Shown here: positions 8,932-16,882 of the stretch, in pieces
How the letters are laid out: each line of letters starts with the position of its first letter
Position numbering within the stretch: position 1 is the stretch's first letter
Source: Bacteroidales bacterium
GTDB lineage: Bacteria > Bacteroidota > Bacteroidia > Bacteroidales > Marinilabiliaceae
Assembly (NCBI GenBank): GCA_003249255.1
Contig: QKJP01000036.1
Coordinates: 207,889-271,888 of the forward strand
Length of the DNA stretch: 64,000 bases
Reading direction: 5' to 3'
Notes under the pieces: model-generated
Told to the model about the DNA's origin: nothing
Seen by the model: the letters and a program-made list of their open reading frames with translations, nothing else
Databases searched by the model: none
Translations under genes and position numbers: made by a program

Positions 8932-10626
8932 ATGGGAATTTTAATTTATGATCTACTTACCGTAGTTGGAGCTCTAGGGCTGTTTTTAATTGGTATGAAA
9001 ATGGTGAGTGAAGCTTTGCAAAAGATTGCAGGATCAAAAATGAGATCGTTGTTATCTGCAAAGACTTCTAATCCGGTAATTGGTGTTTTAGTGGGTTTTT
9101 TAGTAACCGTTATTATTCAGTCTTCAAGTGCTACTACTGTGATGGTTGTTAGTTTTGTGAATGCCGGATTGATGAGTTTATTCGAGTCAATTTCAGTTAT
9201 TATGGGAGCTAATATTGGTACAACAATTACCGGGTGGATTATAGCCTTACTTGGATTTAAAATACAAATGAGCACCTATAGTTTACCATTAATTGCAGTA
9301 GGGTTAATGTTTATTTTTTCAAGAAATGCCAATAAGCGCTCCTGGGGTGAATTTTTAGTTGGTTTTGCTTTGTTGTTTTTAGGATTACATTTCTTAAAAG
9401 GCGCTATTTCTGTAGGAGGTGAAAATTCAGAGGTATTTGGTTTTGTTAAAAAAATTAGCGAATTAGGTTTTTATTCTACCCTTCTGTATGTACTGTTCGG
9501 AGCTATATTAACTGTTTTAATTCAGTCATCAAGTGCAACACTTGTATTTACCTTTGTCTTGTGTGTTCAAGCTTGGATTCCATTTTATTTAGCAGCTGCC
9601 ATGGTTTTGGGTGAAAATGTTGGAACAACTGTAACCGCTAATTGGGTCGCAAGAGAAGGCAATATATCTGCAAAGCGCGCTGCTCGTGTTCATTTAGTGT
9701 TTAATTTAGTAGGCGTTGCGTGGATGTTGATGGTGTTTCCTTGGTTTATTGAGTTTATAGAATGTTGGATTTTGAATCCTATGAAACAGCCTGATTCGTT
9801 GATGTTATCAGCATCAAAACCCTTAGCTATATCCATCTTTCATACTTCGTTCAATTTACTCAATGTACTTCTTTTTATTTGGTTCATTCCTTCTATCAAC
9901 CGATTTTTAGAAAGTGTGTTGCCCTTTGAAGAGACTGAAAAAGAGGAGTTTCGATTAAAGTATATTTCAACCGGTATGCTTTCTACACCTGAATTATCCA
10001 TTGTGCAGGCTAGAAAAGAAGTGAATTTTTTTGGTAAGCATACACGAAAAATGTTTACTATCGTTAGAGAATTAATGAGGGAAAGTGATGAGCTTAAAGC
10101 AGAGCAGGTATTTAAGCGAATTCAGAAATACGAAAATATTTGTGACAATATTGAGATAGAAATAGCCAATTATCTTACTCAGGTAAGTCAAGGAAAATTA
10201 AGTGATTCTGGAAGGAGGAAGAGTAGGGCAATGCTTCGATTGATTGATGATTTAGAAAGTATAGGAGATCATAATTATAATCTGGCTAAGGTTGTACATC
10301 GGATGCGGGCTGAGAACATTGTATTTTCATCTCAAATACTTGGTAAGATCGAGCTGATGTTTGATTTAGTTGAAGAGTCCTTGTTAGTCATGTGGGAAAA
10401 TTTGGTTGAGCCGGATGATAACATCAATTTAATAAAAGCTAAAAAGATTGAAGAAGAAATTAATAAATATAGAAATCAATTGAAATTGGAGCATCTGGAT
10501 AATTTGAAAAATGATGTGTATAAATATGACGTTGGTATCATGTTTAATGACTTGTTTTCAGAATGTGAAAAGTTGGCCGATTACATAATCAATGTGTCTG
10601 AAGCATTGTATGATATCAAAAACTAA
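8932..10626 (+). CDS. Na/Pi cotransporter family protein (NptA-like) with PhoU-like tail
   Basis: Sodium-dependent phosphate transporter of the Na_Pi_cotrans family. Two inverted repeats each carry the family QSSSAT motif (residues about 64-69 and 200-205), within roughly eight to ten membrane segments (1-335). Residues about 350-560 are soluble and helical, resembling PhoU. The N-terminal GALGLFLIGMKMVSEALQKIAG is typical. It is a single gene ending at a shared bidirectional terminator. The window also encodes a PiT transporter (29818-32091), so two unrelated phosphate carriers with PhoU-like tails are present. Confidence 0.9.
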   Translation: MGILIYDLLTVVGALGLFLIGMKMVSEALQKIAGSKMRSLLSAKTSNPVIGVLVGFLVTVIIQSSSATTVMVVSFVNAGLMSLFESISVIMGANIGTTITGWIIALLGFKIQMSTYSLPLIAVGLMFIFSRNANKRSWGEFLVGFALLFLGLHFLKGAISVGGENSEVFGFVKKISELGFYSTLLYVLFGAILTVLIQSSSATLVFTFVLCVQAWIPFYLAAAMVLGENVGTTVTANWVAREGNISAKRAARVHLVFNLVGVAWMLMVFPWFIEFIECWILNPMKQPDSLMLSASKPLAISIFHTSFNLLNVLLFIWFIPSINRFLESVLPFEETEKEEFRLKYISTGMLSTPELSIVQARKEVNFFGKHTRKMFTIVRELMRESDELKAEQVFKRIQKYENICDNIEIEIANYLTQVSQGKLSDSGRRKSRAMLRLIDDLESIGDHNYNLAKVVHRMRAENIVFSSQILGKIELMFDLVEESLLVMWENLVEPDDNINLIKAKKIEEEINKYRNQLKLEHLDNLKNDVYKYDVGIMFNDLFSECEKLADYIINVSEALYDIKN

Positions 10627-10661
10627 AAAAAGGTAGCAAACGATTGTTTTGCTACCTTTTT
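10625..10661. terminator. bidirectional terminator between convergent genes
   Basis: Stem AAAGGTAGCAAA/TTTTGCTACCTTT flanked by A and T runs, so it can end the Na/Pi transporter (+) and the ADP-ribosylglycohydrolase-like gene (-). Confidence 0.85.
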
Positions 10662-10683
10662 AAATAATATCAATTATCTGTTT

Positions 10684-11499
10684 CTAGTGGAAATGTAAAA
10701 GAGTTTCTGTGCCAATAACGTTTTTTTCTCTTGTAGCAGTGTGGTATTCAAACTTTTGTAATAAAAGTTCCATGTCATTTGGGAGGCGTTTTTTTGTTTT
10801 TCTAATGAGTGATTTAGGAATGTGTTTATAAAACGCTTGTGCAATTGCGCCTGCAATGCTCGCTACTACACCTGTATTACCCCCAAGCCAAATCGCTTTT
10901 CTGATGGTATCTTCATAGGAATTAGCATCCATAAATGCAAGAAATGCGATGGGAGCTGAAGAATCAAAATGCTCTTGTAGATTGTATGCCAGTTCCTGAT
11001 CTAAACTACCGGTAAACTCGTAATCATACATTCTAAAAAGGAAGTCTTTTATTTGGTGTTTAGATTTACCTTCTTTGGCTAAGAAAATAACTCCAGCTAC
11101 AGCCTGAGCAGCCTTTATTTCATTGATTGAGTCGTGTGTAATACTAGCTGCTTTTTGTGATTCCCAAAGAGCTTCTTCAATAGAATTGGCCGCAAAACCA
11201 ATTGGACTAATGCGCTGAACTGCTCCATCTCTCGTATTATCAAAGCCATAGTATTCTTTATTCGAATAAGCCCAGTTTTTTAGTGCTTCAGAATATCCAC
11301 CTATGGGAAATCTAAGAACCCACTCTTTTATACATGAGTCATACGAACGATCATTCATAATAGCATCAGCAGTAGCCATTGTCATTATGCTTGTGTCGCT
11401 AAAGGTGGAAGTTGGTTGAAGTAGTTGAAAATTTGTTGATTCTTGCGGTATGTTGCGCAGTGTTGAACCAACGATATCGCCGATTAAAGTTCCTCTCAT
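10684..11499 (-). CDS. ADP-ribosylglycohydrolase (DraG) family protein with altered metal site
   Basis: The fold is recognised from GDIVGS at residues 7-12, FSDTSIMTMATADAIM at 33-48 and LGGNTGVVASIAGAIAQAF at about 205-223. Active family members remove ADP-ribose from proteins using two magnesium ions held by aspartates in TDDT/S and GGDTDT/GGDSDT motifs. Here the second Asp of TDDT is Thr36, and both Asp of GGDxD are replaced (N208, G210). Three metal-ligand positions are therefore lost and the protein may be inactive as a hydrolase or do something else. Length (271) is normal. No toxin or ADP-ribosyltransferase gene is adjacent. Confidence 0.8.
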   Translation of the reverse strand: MRGTLIGDIVGSTLRNIPQESTNFQLLQPTSTFSDTSIMTMATADAIMNDRSYDSCIKEWVLRFPIGGYSEALKNWAYSNKEYYGFDNTRDGAVQRISPIGFAANSIEEALWESQKAASITHDSINEIKAAQAVAGVIFLAKEGKSKHQIKDFLFRMYDYEFTGSLDQELAYNLQEHFDSSAPIAFLAFMDANSYEDTIRKAIWLGGNTGVVASIAGAIAQAFYKHIPKSLIRKTKKRLPNDMELLLQKFEYHTATREKNVIGTETLLHFH

Positions 11500-11745
11500 A
11501 GTGTTAGGTATTGGTGGTGTTAAAAGTGTTAACGGATGTAAAAATAGAAATCAAATTCAGAGTACAATACCCCTATTAGGGTGGAAATGACCAAACTACT
11601 TTTTTTATTGATTAATTTGCAAATACTTATGATAAAAAAATATTCCTTATGTAAGTGGGTGACTTAAAGAGTTTTAAATTGATGTTTTATTTATTTGAGC
11701 ATTTTTGAATAAAATGCAATAACTTACAAAGTAAATGATAAAGTA

Positions 11746-12849
11746 ATGGGAGATATACTCAAATATATATTGTGGATTGTATTAGGAGTGGCCATTTTTG
11801 CGTTATTGTGGTACTTTAAATCCATTGTATTTTTCCTTATTGTTTCGGTGGTTTTGTCATTAGTTGCTCGTCCAATATCTGATTTTATTAAGCGTTTTCA
11901 TCTCAAAAACTGGTATGCGACTGGTACCATAGCAGCGTTTTTAACCGTGTTAACGTTATGGATAATTGTTGTGTCGTTCTTTTGGATTACGATGCCTTTA
12001 CTCATTAACGAAGTTCAGTTTTTATCAAAAGTAGATGCTGATATGATTTTTGAGAAATTCAATAAGAGCGTTGGAAGTTTTTTTTCCCCTGTTTATGATT
12101 CAGATGTTTTAAACGAGGGATTAATTCTCATGAAAATTCAATTGAAAACGGCTTTGGTTGAATTAATGGATTTTTCAAAAGTTGGAATGGTTATAACTGA
12201 TTTGCTTGATTTTTTAGGAGGAACATTTGTGTTTTTCTTTTCGGTATCTTTTATAACATTTTTTTTTCTCAAGGAGGAATGGTTGGTTATGGAAGGACTC
12301 TTACTATTTATTCCTTCTTCGTACGAAAATGGTTTAAAGCACATGTTGGTTTCCATAAAAACTTTATTGCGGAGGTATTTTACCGGTGTGCTTTTACAGG
12401 TAAGTTTAATTACCATCCTTGTAACTAGTGGTTTTTTGCTAATTCGCTTGCCTTTTGAGCACGCATTGGTTATAGGCTTGTTTGCAGGCTTTATTAATGT
12501 AATTCCTTACCTCGGTCCTTTGATGGGGGGGTGTTTTGGTTTTGTTGTTGTATCCGTCGTTCAAATTCAAATACCGAATTCCTATACCTTATTGAGTTTA
12601 TGGGGTGGGACTATTATTATTTTTTTAGTCGTGCAGTTATTAGATAATTTAGTATTTCAGCCATTTATTTTTTCAAGTAGCGTGAGGGCACATCCACTAG
12701 AGATATTCTTAGTTATTTTAATGGCTGGGTATATGTCTGGAATCGTCGGAATGTTTTTGGCTATCCCGGTATATACAATTCTTAGGGTTGTAGCTAGAGA
12801 ATTTTTCTTTAATTACCGCTTAGTTAAAAAACTTACAGAGCGCTTATGA
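11746..12849 (+). CDS. AI-2E family transporter (PF01594-type permease)
   Basis: A 367-residue integral membrane protein of the YdiK/PerM/TqsA family with about seven to eight membrane segments. It has the conserved C-terminal pattern FINVIPYLGPLMGG and DNLVFQPFIFSSSVRAHPLEIF. Family members export small molecules or sodium, and the AI-2 role is proven for few. Single gene; no luxS is seen nearby. The TTTTTTCT-rich stretch around 12235-12275 encodes the VFFFSVSFITFFFLKEE helix. Confidence 0.88.
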   Translation: MGDILKYILWIVLGVAIFALLWYFKSIVFFLIVSVVLSLVARPISDFIKRFHLKNWYATGTIAAFLTVLTLWIIVVSFFWITMPLLINEVQFLSKVDADMIFEKFNKSVGSFFSPVYDSDVLNEGLILMKIQLKTALVELMDFSKVGMVITDLLDFLGGTFVFFFSVSFITFFFLKEEWLVMEGLLLFIPSSYENGLKHMLVSIKTLLRRYFTGVLLQVSLITILVTSGFLLIRLPFEHALVIGLFAGFINVIPYLGPLMGGCFGFVVVSVVQIQIPNSYTLLSLWGGTIIIFLVVQLLDNLVFQPFIFSSSVRAHPLEIFLVILMAGYMSGIVGMFLAIPVYTILRVVAREFFFNYRLVKKLTERL

Positions 12850-13028
12850 AATTTTAATTGCTGTATCAATAGCGTAATTTTCTGAATGAAGCTGGATGAT
12901 TTTAACGGTGGAATAGAAAATGATTTGGAGATGGATTTATAAGCGGTAAGAATAGCGGATGCTAAATACGCTTGAAATTCATTTCAGTAATTGTTGATTC
13001 TATCAACTTCGTGGAAAAGAGAACATAA

Positions 13029-13661
13029 TTATTTTTTTGAGTTTTCTCTTTTAGATTGATCAATTATTTTTGCTTCTTGGATGTTAATTCTACGTCCATT
13101 TTTAAATGCCATCACAAAAGCATCCTTAAAACCCATTTGTTTGATCACTTCTAAAAAGCTATCAGCTTCTTTGTATGAGGTAAATTCACCAAGGGTAAAT
13201 TGATTGATTCCTTTGTAAGAATCTTGGTTGATTCCGAGTAGATTTCCTTCAAATTTTTCAAGATCTATTCCGGTGTAAGCTCCAATTTGTACACTGAATA
13301 TAATACCTTTATAGTTTTCTTTCGGAATGGCTGCAGGGTGAGTTTTATATAAAATTTGGTTTAGACTGTCTTCGTAAGCAATCTTGATAACATGGTATAA
13401 ACTATCTTTCTTTTTTTCAAAGGTAAGCTCTGTGTTGGTATGAGCAGGAAGCTTTGTATCCTTCTGATTATTAGTTTTAAGAAGAAGCACGCCCAGTATA
13501 ATGAAAAGTATGATAACAAGGACGGTAATTGACCTTTTTAAATTTGAGATTCTAACGTATTGACCTTTAGTTGTGTCGCGTAAACGATGAACCTCGTTTT
13601 CCAAAGCTATATTTCGAAGTTTTAATTGGTGTTCTAAATACGTTTCTTCAGGGGCAGCCAT
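13029..13661 (-). CDS. membrane-anchored SPOR-like domain protein
   Basis: 210 residues. Residues 1-45 form a short coiled-coil-like cytoplasmic part (HQLKLRNIALENEVHRL), about 46-64 a single membrane helix, and the rest is periplasmic. The C-terminal region from about 118 to 190 (FSVQIGAYTGID, then QFTLGEFTSYKEADSFLEVIKQMGFKDAFVMAF) follows the SPOR layout, a fold that binds denuded peptidoglycan glycans. Probably a cell-envelope or septal protein. It lies head to tail with the Nudix gene, about 100 nt apart. Confidence 0.75.
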   Translation of the reverse strand: MAAPEETYLEHQLKLRNIALENEVHRLRDTTKGQYVRISNLKRSITVLVIILFIILGVLLLKTNNQKDTKLPAHTNTELTFEKKKDSLYHVIKIAYEDSLNQILYKTHPAAIPKENYKGIIFSVQIGAYTGIDLEKFEGNLLGINQDSYKGINQFTLGEFTSYKEADSFLEVIKQMGFKDAFVMAFKNGRRINIQEAKIIDQSKRENSKK

Positions 13662-13763
13662 AAAGTCTTGTTTAAATCCCTATAAAAATAGATGAAAAAG
13701 TTGATTCATTGCTTTTAACTTACGACTTTTTGTTGGCTTTGTTCCAAAAAAACATGTATTGAT

Positions 13764-14369
13764 TTATGTTTGTTGGAGTAATTCTCTTATGGAAGCATAA
13801 GTGTGACGTGAGAATTCTTCTTTAAAACTTTGATTATACCATTTTACTTCGGTAATGTTTTCTTCAGTTTGAGGTATAGGTTTTGATGTTCCTCCGTAAT
13901 ACATTTGAAACCATTCTGTTTTTTTTAGAATGAGCTTTCCTTTTAATTCGTAAGTGTGATAGGTATCAGTTAATTTTGAAGTAATTGATAAATCAGAGAT
14001 TCCACACTCTTCCTCTACTTCTCGAAGTGCAGTTTGTTCTATGCTTTCACCTTTTTCAGCTTTGCCTTTGGGGAGGTCATAAACACCAAGCCTTTGCATA
14101 CCTAGAAATTCATTTTTTGAATTGAGCACATATCCTCCGGCGGCAATTAAGACCTTAAAGCAATCACAGAATTTTTTATATAAAAAATCAATTTTGCCGG
14201 CGTAAATGTAGCCTATCTCAAGCTCTTCATTTTCATTAAAATGATTGATGAATTGCTGAAGTTCATTTGGGGAAGTATATTTGTGCACAGCATTAAAATC
14301 GATAGAAATATCTTGATCGATATTATCGGTTAAAAAAAGTGTTCTATCCTTGAAAAAAACTTTATACAT
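13764..14369 (-). CDS. Nudix hydrolase
   Basis: A complete Nudix box GKAEKGESIEQTALREVEEECG (GX5EX7REUXEEXGU) sits about two thirds along, preceded by the GVYDLPKG strand. Such enzymes hydrolyse nucleoside diphosphates linked to another group; the substrate is unknown. The roughly 85-residue N-terminal extension is typical of a Bacteroidota subgroup. The start is placed at 14369 (MYKVFFKDR). The longer frame from 14405 would overlap the divergent pyrE coding region, and the family normally begins MYKVFF. The start codon is only 8 nt from the pyrE ATG. Confidence 0.85.
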   Translation of the reverse strand: MYKVFFKDRTLFLTDNIDQDISIDFNAVHKYTSPNELQQFINHFNENEELEIGYIYAGKIDFLYKKFCDCFKVLIAAGGYVLNSKNEFLGMQRLGVYDLPKGKAEKGESIEQTALREVEEECGISDLSITSKLTDTYHTYELKGKLILKKTEWFQMYYGGTSKPIPQTEENITEVKWYNQSFKEEFSRHTYASIRELLQQT

Positions 14370-14372
14370 TTG
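14365..14372 (+). promoter_or_regulatory. -7 element (TACATTTG) for pyrE, overlapping the Nudix start codon
   Basis: An exact TAnnTTTG match ends 4 nt before the pyrE ATG, implying an almost leaderless pyrE message. The same bases contain the divergent Nudix start codon (14367-14369), so the two genes share an extremely compact control region. No strong -33 element is evident. Confidence 0.5.
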
Positions 14373-14376
14373 CGCC

Positions 14377-15009
14377 ATGGAAAAATTAGCAGAAATCGTA
14401 GCCAAACAATTGTTGCAAATAAAAGCAATAAAATTACAACCTGCAAACCCATTTACGTGGGCTTCGGGGTGGATTTCACCAATTTATTGCGACAATCGTA
14501 AAACCTTATCTTATCCTGAGGTAAGGGATTTTATCAAAATTCAGTTTTCACGTTTGATTTTAGAAATGTATCCAGACGTGGAAGTGGTTGCAGGAGTTGC
14601 AACCGGTGCAATTGCTCAAGGTGCATTAGTGGCTGATGAATTGAATAAGCCGTTTGTGTACGTTCGTTCTTCTCCTAAAGGACATGGTTTAGAAAATCTT
14701 GTTGAAGGTGATCTTAAGCCGGGTCAGAAAGTGGTAGTTATTGAGGATCTTATTTCAACAGGGGGAAGTAGCTTAAAAGCCGTTGAAGCTCTTCGCAATA
14801 GTGGCGCTGAGGTGCTTGGTATGTTAGCCATTTTTACTTATGGTTTTAATGTTGCAACTGAGAGCTTTGCGAATGCCAATGTTGAGATAACAACTTTAAG
14901 CTCTTATCAAAAGCTTATTGATTATGCATTGACATCAGGTTACGTAACTGAAGAACAGTCAAAAACGTTAGGAGAATGGCGTAAAGATCCTGCAACTTGG
15001 AATAAATAA
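14377..15009 (+). CDS. pyrE: orotate phosphoribosyltransferase
   Basis: Converts orotate and PRPP to OMP in pyrimidine synthesis. The PRPP-binding motif reads VVVIEDLISTGGSS and the orotate side FTWASGWISPIYCDNR. The length of 210 residues from MEKLAEIVAKQLL fits the family. The ATG at 14350 would lie upstream of the -7 promoter element, so 14377 is chosen. It is followed by its own terminator and then a SRPBCC gene, a pyrE-SRPBCC neighbourhood that I recall from other Bacteroidota. Confidence 0.95.
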   Translation: MEKLAEIVAKQLLQIKAIKLQPANPFTWASGWISPIYCDNRKTLSYPEVRDFIKIQFSRLILEMYPDVEVVAGVATGAIAQGALVADELNKPFVYVRSSPKGHGLENLVEGDLKPGQKVVVIEDLISTGGSSLKAVEALRNSGAEVLGMLAIFTYGFNVATESFANANVEITTLSSYQKLIDYALTSGYVTEEQSKTLGEWRKDPATWNK

Positions 15010-15030
15010 TTAAAAAGAAAACAATTCTAT

Positions 15031-15065
15031 AGGCAAGTTAGACTTAATTTAACTTGCCTTTTTTA
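15031..15065 (+). terminator. terminator after pyrE
   Basis: Stem AGGCAAGTTA/TAACTTGCCT followed by T run, located between pyrE and the SRPBCC gene. Confidence 0.85.
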
Positions 15066-15079
15066 TTGCATTTGATACA

Positions 15080-15484
15080 ATGACACAGTTTGAAAGTCCG
15101 ATCAAGAAGTCTTCATCTTCCGCAGAAAAAATTTTTAGTTTCTTATCTGATTTCGATCACTTTGGAGAATTAATCCCAAAGGATAAAGTTAAAGATTGGC
15201 AGTCTAATGGTGAAACCTGTCGTTTTACCGTTGATCCAATTGGTGAAATAGGGTTGAGAATTGTCGAAAAGGAAGAGTCCAAGACAGTTAAATATACGGC
15301 TGATGGAAAAACTCCATTCAATTTCTTTCTATGGGTTCAGCTTAAAGAGGTTGCTGAAACTGATACGCGCATTAAACTAACGATCAAAGCGGATATGAAT
15401 CCTATGATTAAAATGGTTGCTAGTAAGCCGGTTAAGAAGTTTTTGGATATGTTGTCTGATGCCATTGCCAACCACAAGTATTAG
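15080..15484 (+). CDS. SRPBCC (START-like) family protein
   Basis: 134 residues. The pattern begins FESPIKKSSSSAEKIFSFLSDFDHFGELIPKDKVKDWQ and ends in the long C-terminal helix MVASKPVKKFLDMLSDAIANHKY, the helix-grip fold of Bet v1/START-like proteins that hold hydrophobic ligands. No catalytic residues can be named. It directly follows the pyrE terminator, so it may be transcribed by read-through. Confidence 0.8.
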   Translation: MTQFESPIKKSSSSAEKIFSFLSDFDHFGELIPKDKVKDWQSNGETCRFTVDPIGEIGLRIVEKEESKTVKYTADGKTPFNFFLWVQLKEVAETDTRIKLTIKADMNPMIKMVASKPVKKFLDMLSDAIANHKY

Positions 15485-15552
15485 TCTGTTGAGTATCGAG
15501 ATTTGAGTACTGAAAACAAGTATGTATCACGCTCGAATCTCAATACTTAGCT

Positions 15553-16308
15553 TTATTTTATAACGAATTCTACTTCTTTAAAAGCATATTCTCTTTTAAT
15601 TCCGGATGTATCTTTTAGCCTAAGAAGGCCACTTTCATCTATAGATTCTATACACGCATCAAATTCTCCACTGACATCTTTAAAAAGGTGGTAACCATCT
15701 TTTCTATATAGCATGTAGAAATAGTCGTTATTAATGATGTTCTTTTTATCATCTACTAAAAGCTGGTATCTCTTTTGAAATAATTCTAAGAACTTGTAAA
15801 GCATATCATTAATGTTGTGTTCTTTTTTAGTGAGTTGATAAAGTGAAACTGGATTTGGGGCATCAGAGATAAAATCTTTCTGGTTAATATTTAATCCAAT
15901 TCCTATTATAGATGTAGCTATTCCATTGCCCATTAAGGTATTTTCAATTAAAACACCTGCAATTTTTTTATCATTGACATAAATGTCGTTAGGCCACTTT
16001 ATGCATGAGTGTGGAGTGTGTTCCTGTAGGAAATCAATGATGGCTAACGTTACGACTTTTGAAATATAAAATTGTTTATCAGGTTCAAGGAAGGTTGGTT
16101 TTAGTAAAATGCTAAAAGTTAAATTTTGACCTTTTTTGCTTTCCCATGTGTTGTTCTGTTGACCACGGCCTGAAGTTTGATCATCGGTAATAATTACTGT
16201 GAATTCATCTATTTCTGACTGAATCAACAATTCCTTCAATTTTTTATTTGTGGAAGGTAAGGTAGCATAACTTTGTATTTGGTATTGGGGATTCGAGTAA
16301 GTCATCAT
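15553..16308 (-). CDS. birA: biotin--[acetyl-CoA-carboxylase] ligase
   Basis: Attaches biotin to the biotin carboxyl carrier protein. Motifs seen: GRGQQNNTWES (biotinyl-AMP loop, Bacteroidota form of GRGRxGRxW), KWPNDIYVNDKKIAGVLIEN with the catalytic lysine, and IIGIGLNIN. The 251 residues lack the N-terminal helix-turn-helix of E. coli BirA, so this is a monofunctional ligase rather than a repressor. It is transcribed divergently from rsfS. Confidence 0.93.
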   Translation of the reverse strand: MMTYSNPQYQIQSYATLPSTNKKLKELLIQSEIDEFTVIITDDQTSGRGQQNNTWESKKGQNLTFSILLKPTFLEPDKQFYISKVVTLAIIDFLQEHTPHSCIKWPNDIYVNDKKIAGVLIENTLMGNGIATSIIGIGLNINQKDFISDAPNPVSLYQLTKKEHNINDMLYKFLELFQKRYQLLVDDKKNIINNDYFYMLYRKDGYHLFKDVSGEFDACIESIDESGLLRLKDTSGIKREYAFKEVEFVIK

Positions 16309-16361
16309 TTCAGTATTTATGTAAATATGTCAGTATAATTTTCTTTATTCTTTGCGAATGA

Positions 16362-16369
16362 CAAAAATA
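16362..16369 (-). promoter_or_regulatory. -7 element (TATTTTTG) of birA
   Basis: TAnnTTTG on the minus strand, 53 nt upstream of the birA start, within the short divergent region shared with rsfS. Confidence 0.45.
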
Positions 16370-16393
16370 GCTGTTTACTATCTATCTAAAAGT

Positions 16394-16401
16394 ACTATCT
16401 T
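16394..16401 (+). promoter_or_regulatory. -7 element (TATCTTTG) of the rsfS-ftsH unit
   Basis: TAnnTTTG match with a TTTA about 18 nt upstream as a possible -33 element. The untranslated leader to the rsfS ATG at 16493 would be about 85 nt. Confidence 0.5.
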
Positions 16402-16492
16402 TGAGCTATTATGAATTTTAGGTGAGGAGTTGTCAGGCTAAAGTTTTCTTTAAAAGAGCTTTAGGTTTGTAATGAAGGTTGAATAACAATAC

Positions 16493-16864
16493 ATGAAAGA
16501 AGTGAATAATTCTGCCAAGGTGTTGGTGGATCATATAATTGAAGGAATACAAGAAAAGAAAGGCACAAAGATTGCCATTCTAGATTTGAAAGATATCGAT
16601 AATACAATTTGTCAGTATTTTGTGATTTGTGAAGGGACTAGTAATACGCAAGTAGAGGCTATTGCAGATTCGGTTGCAGATTTTGTAAGAAAGAATCTTG
16701 GTGATAAGCCTGTTCACTCAGAAGGGTATAAAAATGCATTGTGGATTTTATTAGATTATTTTGATGTTGTGGTTCATGTGTTTCAAAAAAATGAGCGCTC
16801 ATTTTATAATTTGGAGTCTCTTTGGGCAGATGCCAAAAGAACTGATTTAGAAGATTTATTTTAA
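16493..16864 (+). CDS. rsfS: ribosome silencing factor RsfS
   Basis: Binds L14 on the 50S subunit and blocks joining with 30S under starvation. The 123 residues carry the family pattern IAILDLKDIDNTICQYFVICEGTSNTQVEAIADSV and the DYFDVVVHVFQKNERSFYNLESLWADA block. It lies 18 nt upstream of ftsH, the same rsfS-ftsH order found in many Bacteroidota, and the pair is probably cotranscribed. Confidence 0.95.
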   Translation: MKEVNNSAKVLVDHIIEGIQEKKGTKIAILDLKDIDNTICQYFVICEGTSNTQVEAIADSVADFVRKNLGDKPVHSEGYKNALWILLDYFDVVVHVFQKNERSFYNLESLWADAKRTDLEDLF

Positions 16865-16882
16865 AAATTACGTACTAACAAT

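Noticed and set aside
11746..12849. Autoinducer-2 exporter
   Set aside because: The family name covers many proteins of unrelated or unknown transport function, and no AI-2 genes are nearby.
16120..16180. Defective BirA because GRGRRGR is not present
   Set aside because: As recalled, the GRGQ-type loop is the normal Bacteroidota form of this motif and the other catalytic blocks are intact.
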